From: an uncultured Pelagibacteraceae bacterium
Lineage (GTDB): Bacteria > Pseudomonadota > Alphaproteobacteria > Pelagibacterales > Pelagibacteraceae
Reading direction: 5' to 3'
Length of the DNA stretch: 64,000 bases
NCBI GenBank assembly: GCA_902634775.1
Contig: CACPLG010000001.1
Coordinates: forward strand, 62,001-126,000
Shown here: piece by piece, positions 48,040-56,383 of the stretch
Layout: the number at the start of each line of letters is the position of its first letter
Numbering within the stretch: position 1 is the first letter of the stretch
The notes under the pieces: model-generated
What the model was told of the DNA's origin: nothing
The model's database searches: none
Seen by the model: only the letters and a program-made list of their open reading frames with translations
Translations under genes and position numbers: made by a program

Positions 48040-49760
48040 TGTTATCTCAGCAAAGTAAAAAAGATATAAAGAGAAAATTAAATTTTATTTACAAATCAAC
48101 TAAATCAAAAAAAGAACTAAATATTTATGCTGATGAAATTTTTCAGGTAATAAATAAATATAATAAAATTGGAAAAAAAGGAAAAAAACTTAAAGTGTCA
48201 GAAAAGACCTCAGCTTTGATTTGTTATGGCGATAGTCTATTAAATAGCAACAAAGAAAAAACAATCAAAATTTTTAGAAAGTTTTATAAAAAAAATCTTG
48301 ATAAGTTTTTTGATATAATTCACTTTCTTCCTTTCTATCCGTCAAGTAGTGACAGTGGGTTTGCTGTAAAAGATCATTATCAAGTAGATAAAAGATTGGG
48401 TGATTGGTCCGAAATAAATAAACAATCGAAAAATACTAGTATAATGGCAGACGTTGTAATAAATCATGCGTCTTCAAAAGGCTTATGGTTTAAAAACTTT
48501 TTGGCTAATAAATCGCCAGGAAAAGATTATTTTTTAACAGTAAGTAAAAAATTTAACATTTCTAAAGTCATTCGACCGCGAGAAAATAAACTACTTAAAA
48601 GGATTAGTATATTCAAAAAGAATAATCTTTTATGGAGAACTTTCAGCGACGATCAAATTGATTTAAATTTCAAGAATCCAAAAGTCTTGTTAAGATTTAT
48701 CAAAATAATTATAAATTTAGCAAATAATGGAGTTAATATTTTAAGACTAGATGCTATTGCTTATTTATGGAAAAAAAGTGGTTCTAATTGTGTAAATTTA
48801 AAAGAGACACACGAAATTATTAGATTGTTTAGAATAGTTTGTAACTCACTTAAGTGTAAGCCAATTATTATTACAGAGACTAATTTACCAGAAAAAGAAA
48901 ATTTGAGTTATTTTGGAGTAAAGAATAACGAGTCTCATTGGATATATAATTTTTCTTTACCACCTTTGTTGATCCATTCATTTCTTTTTGAGGACAGCAC
49001 CTACCTAAATAAATGGAGCAAAAATCTACCTACAACAAAGATTGGAAACAACTATCTAAACTTTATTGCATCTCATGATGGAATAGGCATGAGACCTGTC
49101 GAAGGGTATTTAAATAAGGATAGATTATCAAAGTTTTTCAAACGTTTAAAAAAAAATGGTGGACAACTGTCCTATAGAAAAATTCAAGGATCATCAAAAA
49201 AAGTATACGAAGCAAATATAACACTTTTCAATGCTTTTCAAAAAACTGATTATGATAAAAGAGGAAAATACTTCTTAGAAAGATATATTTCTGCACACGC
49301 TATTATGATTGCTTTTGAGGGAATTCCAGCAATTTATTTTAATTCTATATTTGGAACTTCAAATGATGAATACAAATATATTATTTCTGGAAACAAAAGA
49401 GATTTAAATAGGTATAAATGGAATAAAAATAGACTAGAAAAATTACTTAATGATAAAACTTCTAAACAAAGTGTATTTTATCAAAAAATAATGAATCTAA
49501 TTTATATTAAAAAACAAAACAAAGCGTTTCATCCTAACGCAAAAAGAGAAAACTTGAATATGGGAAGAAAAATATTTTGTTTTAAAAGAATTAGCTTAGA
49601 TAAAAAACAAGTTATTTATAACATTACTAATTTATCCTCAAAACCACAAAAATTGAATTTAAACAGCAAATTTAAGAAATACAAAAATTTGTTAGGTAGA
49701 CCAAACATTAGTCATATGTTAGAGCTAAAACCACATCAAACTCTGTGGTTGACAAATTAA
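48039..49760 (+). CDS. GH13 sucrose-phosphorylase-like enzyme, probable glucosylglycerate phosphorylase
   Basis: HFLPFYPSSSDSGFAVKDHYQVD; nucleophile region ILRLDAIAYLWK; IITETNLP; ASHDGIGMRPVEGYL; directly follows gpgS. Confidence 0.82.
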   Translation: MLSQQSKKDIKRKLNFIYKSTKSKKELNIYADEIFQVINKYNKIGKKGKKLKVSEKTSALICYGDSLLNSNKEKTIKIFRKFYKKNLDKFFDIIHFLPFYPSSSDSGFAVKDHYQVDKRLGDWSEINKQSKNTSIMADVVINHASSKGLWFKNFLANKSPGKDYFLTVSKKFNISKVIRPRENKLLKRISIFKKNNLLWRTFSDDQIDLNFKNPKVLLRFIKIIINLANNGVNILRLDAIAYLWKKSGSNCVNLKETHEIIRLFRIVCNSLKCKPIIITETNLPEKENLSYFGVKNNESHWIYNFSLPPLLIHSFLFEDSTYLNKWSKNLPTTKIGNNYLNFIASHDGIGMRPVEGYLNKDRLSKFFKRLKKNGGQLSYRKIQGSSKKVYEANITLFNAFQKTDYDKRGKYFLERYISAHAIMIAFEGIPAIYFNSIFGTSNDEYKYIISGNKRDLNRYKWNKNRLEKLLNDKTSKQSVFYQKIMNLIYIKKQNKAFHPNAKRENLNMGRKIFCFKRISLDKKQVIYNITNLSSKPQKLNLNSKFKKYKNLLGRPNISHMLELKPHQTLWLTN

Positions 49761-49790
49761 ATCTATTGAGCAATTTTCAAAGAAAAAGAC

Positions 49791-51038
49791 CTATAGAAAA
49801 TTTACTTTATAAAAACTCATTCCTAAAAAAATCAAATAAAGAATATAATAATTTTTAGTGATATCTAAAAAAGATCTTTGGTTTTTAATTTCATTTTTTG
49901 ACATTAAAAATAAAAAAATAAATAAGATAAGAGGGTCAAAGTATTTGTGATATATTGAGACCTGTAGGTTATATAATATTAAGCAGAAAAATAATAAAAT
50001 ATTGTCAGGTTCAATTAGTTTCGATGCTTTAAATAAAAATATTGATAGAAAGAAGATTATAAAAAGAAGGAAATTATTTCCGAAAATATATTGTGAAAAG
50101 TGATAAAAAATTCCTCCTCCAAAGTTTCCAGATGGAAAATTAAAGAGAAATAGGCATATAAGTAATAAAATAACTAAAAGATATTCCTCTTTTAAATTTT
50201 TTAAAACATCTATGGTTCTAATGATTAATTTTTTGTTTAAAAATGGAATGAAATAAAAGGAAATTAAAGACGAGATTATTATAATTTTATTGAAAGGATT
50301 TAGCTTTACACTTAAAGCAAGACTGCCTACTGAATATTTAATCAAATAAAAATCATTCACAAAATAATAGGCTATAGCGGGTGCTGCTAATAAAAAATTA
50401 AGGACTAAAATATTAAAAAAATCTTTTGAATTTTTGAATTCTAAAAAAAATTTATATAAAAAGAAAATTACAAATACAGAAAAATTTGGTGTTATATAAG
50501 ATGCAAGTGCTAAAAATACAGTACTCTTTAATGCTTCATTGATTTTATTTTTTTTAACTTGATTAAATCTAAGATAAAACTTAACTGAAAACAGAAATAG
50601 AATAAACCCATACAAAATTGGATATGGCCAAACGGTTAAACTTCTTACTGTAGGAGATAAAAAAATCACAAATGACATAAGCACCAATGAGGTGTTCGTG
50701 ATTTTTTTGAATCTTATTTTTAAACAACTATAGAAAATATATATTAATAATGGAATTGATATAATGTTTACATATCGTATTGTATCTAAATCAAGACCAG
50801 CTTTATATATTAAGGATAAAAAAATATAAAAAATTGGAGAATTTCTTGCATATAAATCATCCTGTCCATAATTACTAAATGTATTTTTGAAATCTTCAGC
50901 GAATAAAATTATAAATTTTTCATGAAAAAGATAATCTTGTTTTGCTCCACCAAGTGTATCTTCTGAAAAAAAATAAGCTAATATTATACTTATACAAAGT
51001 AGTGTGTAACAAAAATTTGTTTTATTTATCTTATTCAT
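49791..51038 (-). CDS. multi-TM GT-C-like membrane protein
   Basis: 415 aa with about 10 hydrophobic segments in a small glycosyltransferase cluster. Confidence 0.5.
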   Translation of the reverse strand: MNKINKTNFCYTLLCISIILAYFFSEDTLGGAKQDYLFHEKFIILFAEDFKNTFSNYGQDDLYARNSPIFYIFLSLIYKAGLDLDTIRYVNIISIPLLIYIFYSCLKIRFKKITNTSLVLMSFVIFLSPTVRSLTVWPYPILYGFILFLFSVKFYLRFNQVKKNKINEALKSTVFLALASYITPNFSVFVIFFLYKFFLEFKNSKDFFNILVLNFLLAAPAIAYYFVNDFYLIKYSVGSLALSVKLNPFNKIIIISSLISFYFIPFLNKKLIIRTIDVLKNLKEEYLLVILLLICLFLFNFPSGNFGGGIFYHFSQYIFGNNFLLFIIFFLSIFLFKASKLIEPDNILLFFCLILYNLQVSIYHKYFDPLILFIFLFLMSKNEIKNQRSFLDITKNYYILYLIFLGMSFYKVNFL

Positions 51039-51696
51039 TTGATTTTATAATAGATACAAAATGATGTTTTTTATTTAATATAAAATTAAATAATCCATCG
51101 TGTTGTTGAAAGTTTTTAATGTGAAAGATTTCTCTACAATTTGATTTAATTAAAGTTTTTTTCCAAGAAGCTTTATCAAAGTATTTTTTCGGTATATTTA
51201 CTCCATATCCATAATTTGCATAGAAATCAACAAATCGTAACAATTGTCTTGATAGATAGCCGTGCTCAAAGTGATCTTTTATAATAATATTATTTGATAA
51301 TTTAGATAATTTTTTGATCATTTTGTAAGCATCGTCAACACCTATGTGATGAAGAACATCGACTATGAAAATAATATCAAATTTTTCTTTTTTTTTAAAT
51401 AACTCATCATTATCAACATAAACTATCCTATTTGATTCATATCTATGTTTAAAAATATCTGATCCAACTATTTGTCCTACGTAAATTTTATCTTTAAGTT
51501 TTTTTGATATTTCCATTGAGCCACACCCAAAATCTAGAATCTTTAGTTTTCTATTTTTTTCTAAATATTTCTTTTTAAGCAATTCATCAATAATGTTAGT
51601 AATTCTTTTTAATCGATCTCCGCCACAGATATACCTAATAAGGTTTGATAAACCTACAAATAATTTATTATAGTTATTTTCTTTGAAACGCATCAT
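51031..51696 (-). CDS. class I SAM-dependent methyltransferase
   Basis: KILDFGCGSMEISKKL...DIIFIVDVLHHIGVDDA. Confidence 0.8.
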   Translation of the reverse strand: MMRFKENNYNKLFVGLSNLIRYICGGDRLKRITNIIDELLKKKYLEKNRKLKILDFGCGSMEISKKLKDKIYVGQIVGSDIFKHRYESNRIVYVDNDELFKKKEKFDIIFIVDVLHHIGVDDAYKMIKKLSKLSNNIIIKDHFEHGYLSRQLLRFVDFYANYGYGVNIPKKYFDKASWKKTLIKSNCREIFHIKNFQQHDGLFNFILNKKHHFVSIIKSNE

Positions 51697-51721
51697 TAAA
51701 TTTTATATACCACAAAAAAGC

Positions 51722-52447
51722 ATGAAAGATAAAATTTTAATTTTCATTATAACTTATAAAGCATCATATAGAGTTAAAAAGGTAGTCCAAAAAATACCCT
51801 TTAAATATTTTAAAAATAAAAATTATAAAATTTTAATTAGCGATGATGAATCAAGAGACGACACTTTAAATTATATCAAGCAGATAAAAAAAAAATATAA
51901 ATCAAAAGTAGTAGTAAACTACATAAAAAAAAATGTAGGTTACGGTGCAAATATTAAAAAGTGTATAAATTACGCCTATAAGAATAATTACTCTCACGCT
52001 GTAATGATTCATGGAGATAATCAATACAATCCCAAATATGCAGCAATTATGTTGGAAAAACTTTTTCAAAATAGAAAATTAGCTGCAACGGTTGGTTCAA
52101 GAATGACCAAAAAGATTAATGCACTAAAAGGAAGAATGCCATTATATAAATTTATTGGTAATATTTTTCTAACTGGAATTTTTAATCTTCTATATGGGAC
52201 AAATTTTGCTGATTGTCACACAGGCTATTGGGCATACAATTTAAAATTGATTGATAAAAAAACTTTTAAAAATTTGGACAACAATTTTTGTTTTGATATT
52301 GACTTAAGACTCAAACTTGTATCAGAGAAAAAAAAGATTAAAGAAATACCAATTAAAACATTTTATGGAACAGAAAGATCTTCTGTCCATTTAATTTATG
52401 CTGTAAGGTTTTTTTTAAAAACAATAATATTTAAAATATTTAATTAG
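51722..52447 (+). CDS. family 2 glycosyltransferase, DPM-like
   Basis: ISDDESRDDTLNYI; KNVGYGANIKKCI; HGDNQYNPKYA; DCHTGYWAYN. Start moved to internal ATG to avoid 5' overlap with the divergent gene. Confidence 0.85.
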   Translation: MKDKILIFIITYKASYRVKKVVQKIPFKYFKNKNYKILISDDESRDDTLNYIKQIKKKYKSKVVVNYIKKNVGYGANIKKCINYAYKNNYSHAVMIHGDNQYNPKYAAIMLEKLFQNRKLAATVGSRMTKKINALKGRMPLYKFIGNIFLTGIFNLLYGTNFADCHTGYWAYNLKLIDKKTFKNLDNNFCFDIDLRLKLVSEKKKIKEIPIKTFYGTERSSVHLIYAVRFFLKTIIFKIFN

Positions 52448-52450
52448 ACT

Positions 52451-52564
52451 ATGTCAAAAAGGTATAGTGGAAAATCTTTCAAAGATTCAAGTGTAATGAA
52501 AAAACCCAAGTTATCTTTTAAAGAGAAGAGAAAAATTAGAAGAGAAAAAAAGAAAAAAAGATAA
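52451..52564 (+). CDS. 37-aa basic microprotein (not in ORF track)
   Basis: Hand-translated: MSKRYSGKSFKDSSVMKKPKLSFKEKRKIRREKKKKR; starts 3 nt after the GT2 stop. Confidence 0.5.
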   Translation: MSKRYSGKSFKDSSVMKKPKLSFKEKRKIRREKKKKR

Positions 52565-52604
52565 TAAAAAATGGGCGCTTTGTTCCAAGTACTATATACT
52601 TTAA

Positions 52605-53900
52605 TTAGAACTGCTTTGGCTTTAAGTCAAAAGAAACTATAATTCTGTCAGCATTTGTTGAGAAAGGTATAGTTCTATGATGAAGTGAAGATGGAAAAAA
52701 AACTATATCTCCTAATTTTGGTTGATGAATTAATTTAGGAGAATTAACATTTGAATAATATTCACCATTTAAGCTAAATTCAATTGCTCCTTCATTTTTA
52801 TCTAAGGATGGGACAACTTTTAAATAAATCACACCACTCAACCATCCACCTGGATGAATATGTGGATTTTGATACCCTTGTTTTTTTAACACAACATACC
52901 ATGCATTAAGATAATTTTGGAATGGCCATTTTTTAATAAATGAACAAGACTTATTACTATATTTTTTATGATATACATCTAGTTCATTAATAATAATTGA
53001 CTTGAGTTGTTCTACTTTACCTATTGGACTTTTAAATAGATTATGTCCAGTTAGTGTTTGAAATCCGCCAACAGTTGTTTTTTTAGATGGCTGCCAAATC
53101 TTTTTTACATTATCTAGTTCATTAATTAATTCAGAAATAAAACTATTAGAATCATTTATATGAGTTGATAAGTTAGCGTGATGTACAAAGTCTATAGGAT
53201 TTGGACAAAAATTATATGCAGTTTCTTTTTTCTCTACTTCGGCTATAAATGAAGCAAAAGCAGCAATAGAGATATTTTCGCTATCAATTTTAGATCTTAC
53301 TTCAAGCCTTTTATAAATTTCATCTATTCGACCTAAAGCATATAATGTTGTTAAATCAAGCTGTCTTGAACCTTTGGAAATACATAAGTCAGCATCTAAT
53401 AATGCTTCTTCGAATTTTTTTTGACTAAATAAAAGTAACCATCTATTTTTAATAGCTTGTACAAAGTCAGGCTTCATTGCTATGGCTTTTTTGTAGTTCG
53501 CCTCAGCTTCATCTAATCTTCTCAAATCTTGCATTACGATACCCAAATTGTTGTGGGCTTTATGGTCAGGTTTTAATGTTATTGCTTTTTTGTATACCGT
53601 CTCAGCCTCATCTAATTTTCCTAGATCTTGCATTACGATACCCAAATTGTAATAGGCTTCAGCATCCTTTGGATTTAATTGTACAGATTTTTTACTAGCA
53701 GCTAACGACTCTTCTATCCTTCCATTTTGTTTGAGTACAACGGCAAGAACTTTCCAGGTAAATGGATGTTTAGGAAACTCTTTAGTGATAGACACTGCCA
53801 ATTTTTCAGCTTTGTCGTATTGTTTAGTTTGATAGTACTTTAAAAGATTATTTAATTGCAGCTGAGATGGTTCTAAAAATTCAGTAGGGTTTTTTTCCAT
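52605..53900 (-). CDS. TPR-repeat protein fused to a TIGR02466-type 2OG-Fe(II) oxygenase domain
   Basis: Tandem NLGIVMQDLxxLDEAExxYKKAIxxKPD repeats; C-terminal GYQNPHIHPGGWLSGVIYLKV...GDIVFFPSSLHHRTIPF. Start trimmed to MEKNPTEF. Confidence 0.82.
   Translation of the reverse strand: MEKNPTEFLEPSQLQLNNLLKYYQTKQYDKAEKLAVSITKEFPKHPFTWKVLAVVLKQNGRIEESLAASKKSVQLNPKDAEAYYNLGIVMQDLGKLDEAETVYKKAITLKPDHKAHNNLGIVMQDLRRLDEAEANYKKAIAMKPDFVQAIKNRWLLLFSQKKFEEALLDADLCISKGSRQLDLTTLYALGRIDEIYKRLEVRSKIDSENISIAAFASFIAEVEKKETAYNFCPNPIDFVHHANLSTHINDSNSFISELINELDNVKKIWQPSKKTTVGGFQTLTGHNLFKSPIGKVEQLKSIIINELDVYHKKYSNKSCSFIKKWPFQNYLNAWYVVLKKQGYQNPHIHPGGWLSGVIYLKVVPSLDKNEGAIEFSLNGEYYSNVNSPKLIHQPKLGDIVFFPSSLHHRTIPFSTNADRIIVSFDLKPKQF
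53526..53652. repeat. 99-bp tandem repeat encoding TPR units
   Basis: atcttgcattacgatacccaaattgt occurs at 53526 and again at 53625, 99 bp apart (33 codons). Confidence 0.8.
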
Positions 53901-54002
53901 GAGCAGATACTTTAACAAACCTTCAATCAGGTGTCTAGATGACACCAATATGGTTATTATTTTCTAATAATGAAAGGAAATTTTGTAATTTAAATCTGTA
54001 TA

Positions 54003-54035
54003 GGGGGCGTTCTGTTGCTAGGTGCCCCCAAACCT
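54003..54035 (-). ncRNA. candidate structured RNA (GC-rich hairpin / potential H-type pseudoknot)
   Basis: Minus strand AGGT-TT-GGGGGC-ACCT-AGCAACAGAAC-GCCCCC; two interleaved perfect helices (4 and 6 bp). Confidence 0.4.
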
Positions 54036-54046
54036 CATAATTGAAT

Positions 54047-54253
54047 TTATCCTTTAAACATACCTAATGCTTTGCCAAGTAATTCCTCAGACTTAGCGTG
54101 ATCACCACTGTCATGAGCTTTAATACCAGCATCTCTGAGTTTTTGAGCTTCTGCAATTTTAGCATCAACTCCTTTTGCCATCATTGGGCAAGAGCCTGCA
54201 AATGCAGAGCCTGAGAATAGTAAAATAGATAAAACTAATGCTATTTTTTTCAT
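54047..54253 (-). CDS. small exported protein of unknown function
   Basis: 68 aa; signal peptide MKKIALVLSILLFSGSAFAGSCPMMAKG. Confidence 0.65.
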   Translation of the reverse strand: MKKIALVLSILLFSGSAFAGSCPMMAKGVDAKIAEAQKLRDAGIKAHDSGDHAKSEELLGKALGMFKG

Positions 54254-54362
54254 ATTTATCCTTTTGTTGATTGATATATATGCACTTTGATTTTTTATTT
54301 AAGCATCAGAGTGTCACACCATTTAAACTTTTAAACTTAAAATAGAATTAATATATTGAATT

Positions 54363-54665
54363 ATGTTTATAGCAATGAATCGTTTTAAAATTGTTCTTGG
54401 AAAAGAAAAAGAATTTGAGGAAGTTTGGAAAAATAGAGATACACATTTAAATGATGTGCCTGGATTTAAAGAATTTCATTTAGTTAAAGGTGAAACAAAT
54501 GATGAGCATACTTTGTACGCATCACACAGTATTTGGAATTCAAAAAATGATTTTATTAATTGGACAAAATCTGAGGCATTTAGGCTAGCTCATAAAAATT
54601 CTGGTCAACATAAGGAATTGTACTTGGGTCACCCAAATTTTGAAGGTTTTGAAGTAGTTCTTTAG
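54363..54665 (+). CDS. antibiotic-biosynthesis monooxygenase/HmoA-like domain protein
   Basis: MNRFKIVLGKEKEFEEVWKNRDTHLNDVPGFKEFHLVKG...HSIWNSKNDFINWTKSEAF. Confidence 0.85.
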   Translation: MFIAMNRFKIVLGKEKEFEEVWKNRDTHLNDVPGFKEFHLVKGETNDEHTLYASHSIWNSKNDFINWTKSEAFRLAHKNSGQHKELYLGHPNFEGFEVVL

Positions 54666-54668
54666 ATT

Positions 54669-54803
54669 TTAAAGTTTTCCAACACCTAACCAAGCTAGAG
54701 CAATAATTATTAACCAAATTATTCCCTTGATTAAAAAGAAAAAAAAACTTCCTGTGATTATGTATTTTCCAATTTTACTGTTCTTTAAAACTTTTTTGAT
54801 CAC
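54669..54803 (-). CDS. 44-aa small membrane protein, GTG start (not in ORF track)
   Basis: Hand-translated: MIKKVLKNSKIGKYIITGSFFFFLIKGIIWLIIIALAWLGVGKL. Confidence 0.5.
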   Translation of the reverse strand: MIKKVLKNSKIGKYIITGSFFFFLIKGIIWLIIIALAWLGVGKL

Positions 54804-54809
54804 CGCTAA

Positions 54810-55583
54810 TTAATGAATTGCAGATTTTACAGTTCCTATTTTTTCAATATTTGCTATGTAATTGCCTCTATTTTTTAGAGGAACAACACCTACCGTTGAT
54901 CCTGTAAATACAAAAAAATTAGTATATAATTTTATTTTATCTTTTCTCATTTTATTTAGAACAAATCGAAGAGAGTTAAGTGGGTTTATATAAACAGAAT
55001 TAGTATTTCCATTTACTACATTACCAGTTTTAACATTTTTTATATTACATTTTAGATTTTCTATATTAACCTTTCTAAACTTTTTTTTTGCACCAATTAA
55101 GAACTTTATGTTAGCACCAAAATCACTTGCTAAATCACCTAAAAATTTTATTCCTTGTTTTTTTTGTCTGTATCCAACAATTTCGATACAAGGCATCATA
55201 TGAGTAATGAATTTACTCACATTTTCCATTGTAATTATTTGTTTATTATCAAAAAATTTTTTACTAATTAAATATCCGACCTCAACCTCTATTCCTAAAG
55301 TCGAACGATTAATTTTTACACCTTTACCACTTTTTAAAACATTATTTTTAAATATTGCAGAATAGAAAGGTTCTTTTTCTTTTAATTTTTTTAATACTGG
55401 TAAGGCAGTGCCACCAGCTTTAAAACCCACCACTTTTGTATTTATTTTAGACTCACAGAGTTTTCTAAGTTTTGTGGCATTTTCAATATTTTTTGTAAAC
55501 TTAATTGGTATTGGATTTATAAGTTTGTTTTTTTTGTAAGCATAAACTAGCTTATCTGCAATTTTTTCAATTTCTTTTTTCAT
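54810..55583 (-). CDS. 2-keto-4-pentenoate hydratase/fumarylacetoacetate hydrolase-family protein
   Basis: VGFKAGGTA; STLGIEVEVGYLISK; GDLASDFGANIKFLIG; FVFTGSTVGVVPL. Confidence 0.8.
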   Translation of the reverse strand: MKKEIEKIADKLVYAYKKNKLINPIPIKFTKNIENATKLRKLCESKINTKVVGFKAGGTALPVLKKLKEKEPFYSAIFKNNVLKSGKGVKINRSTLGIEVEVGYLISKKFFDNKQIITMENVSKFITHMMPCIEIVGYRQKKQGIKFLGDLASDFGANIKFLIGAKKKFRKVNIENLKCNIKNVKTGNVVNGNTNSVYINPLNSLRFVLNKMRKDKIKLYTNFFVFTGSTVGVVPLKNRGNYIANIEKIGTVKSAIH

Positions 55584-56383
55584 TAATTTAATACACTTCC
55601 AGGATCCAGTTTAACATCAAACCAATTTAATCTAACATCTAAATGAGGTCCTGTAGCGCGACCAGATTTCCCAACGGTACCAATTATATCTCCTTTTTTG
55701 ACTTCTTGCCCCATTTCAACAAAAATTTCATTCATATGCATATATAAAGTTGAAATTCCATGGCCATGATCAAAAATTAATGTCGCTCCAGTATAATAAA
55801 GATCTTTTTCAGCAAGGGTAACCACACCCCTCAACATTGCTTTTATTGGTGTTCCAGTTTTTTGGGCGTAATCTAAACCGTAGTGTGGCCACCTTGGTTT
55901 TCCATTCAAAATTCTTTGACTACCATAAACGCCGGTTATAATTGCGTTATCAACTGGAGTTATAAATTCATCTTTAAAATATATTAAATCAGTATCAATA
56001 GATCTTGCTCTTCCAATAAGTTTATTTTCTTTTCTAATTCTATCGTAAACCTCTTTGGGCGGCGTTACCTTTTTTTCAGGCAAACCATCTATTCTTTGTA
56101 TTTTATATTCTCTTTTTAAAACTTTCTTAACAAATTCATTTTTAACTCCATTAAGAGTTTCAGTTATAATAACATCATTTTTTCTGTCTCTTCCAAGGCC
56201 AAATGCAAAAAAACCATCCTTTGAGACTCTAACGTTTTTTTTATCTATTTGTATTTTTGCTCCAGGGTCAGTTTTACCTAATATAAAGTGTCCTTGAATG
56301 AACTTTCCCTCGAATTCAATTGCTTGGCTATTAAATTGAATAATTAAAAAAATTAATAGGTATTTGATTATTTTGAAGTCCAT
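55583..56383 (-). CDS. M23-family peptidase, exported
   Basis: RWPHYGLDYAQKTGTPIKAMLRGVVTLAEKDLYYTGATLIFDHGHGISTLYMHM; GKSGRATGPHLDVRLNW. Confidence 0.93.
   Translation of the reverse strand: MDFKIIKYLLIFLIIQFNSQAIEFEGKFIQGHFILGKTDPGAKIQIDKKNVRVSKDGFFAFGLGRDRKNDVIITETLNGVKNEFVKKVLKREYKIQRIDGLPEKKVTPPKEVYDRIRKENKLIGRARSIDTDLIYFKDEFITPVDNAIITGVYGSQRILNGKPRWPHYGLDYAQKTGTPIKAMLRGVVTLAEKDLYYTGATLIFDHGHGISTLYMHMNEIFVEMGQEVKKGDIIGTVGKSGRATGPHLDVRLNWFDVKLDPGSVLN

Noticed and set aside
53526-53652. 99-bp repeats as a CRISPR-like or mobile repeat
   Set aside because: They are in frame and encode TPR units, so explained by protein repeat duplication.
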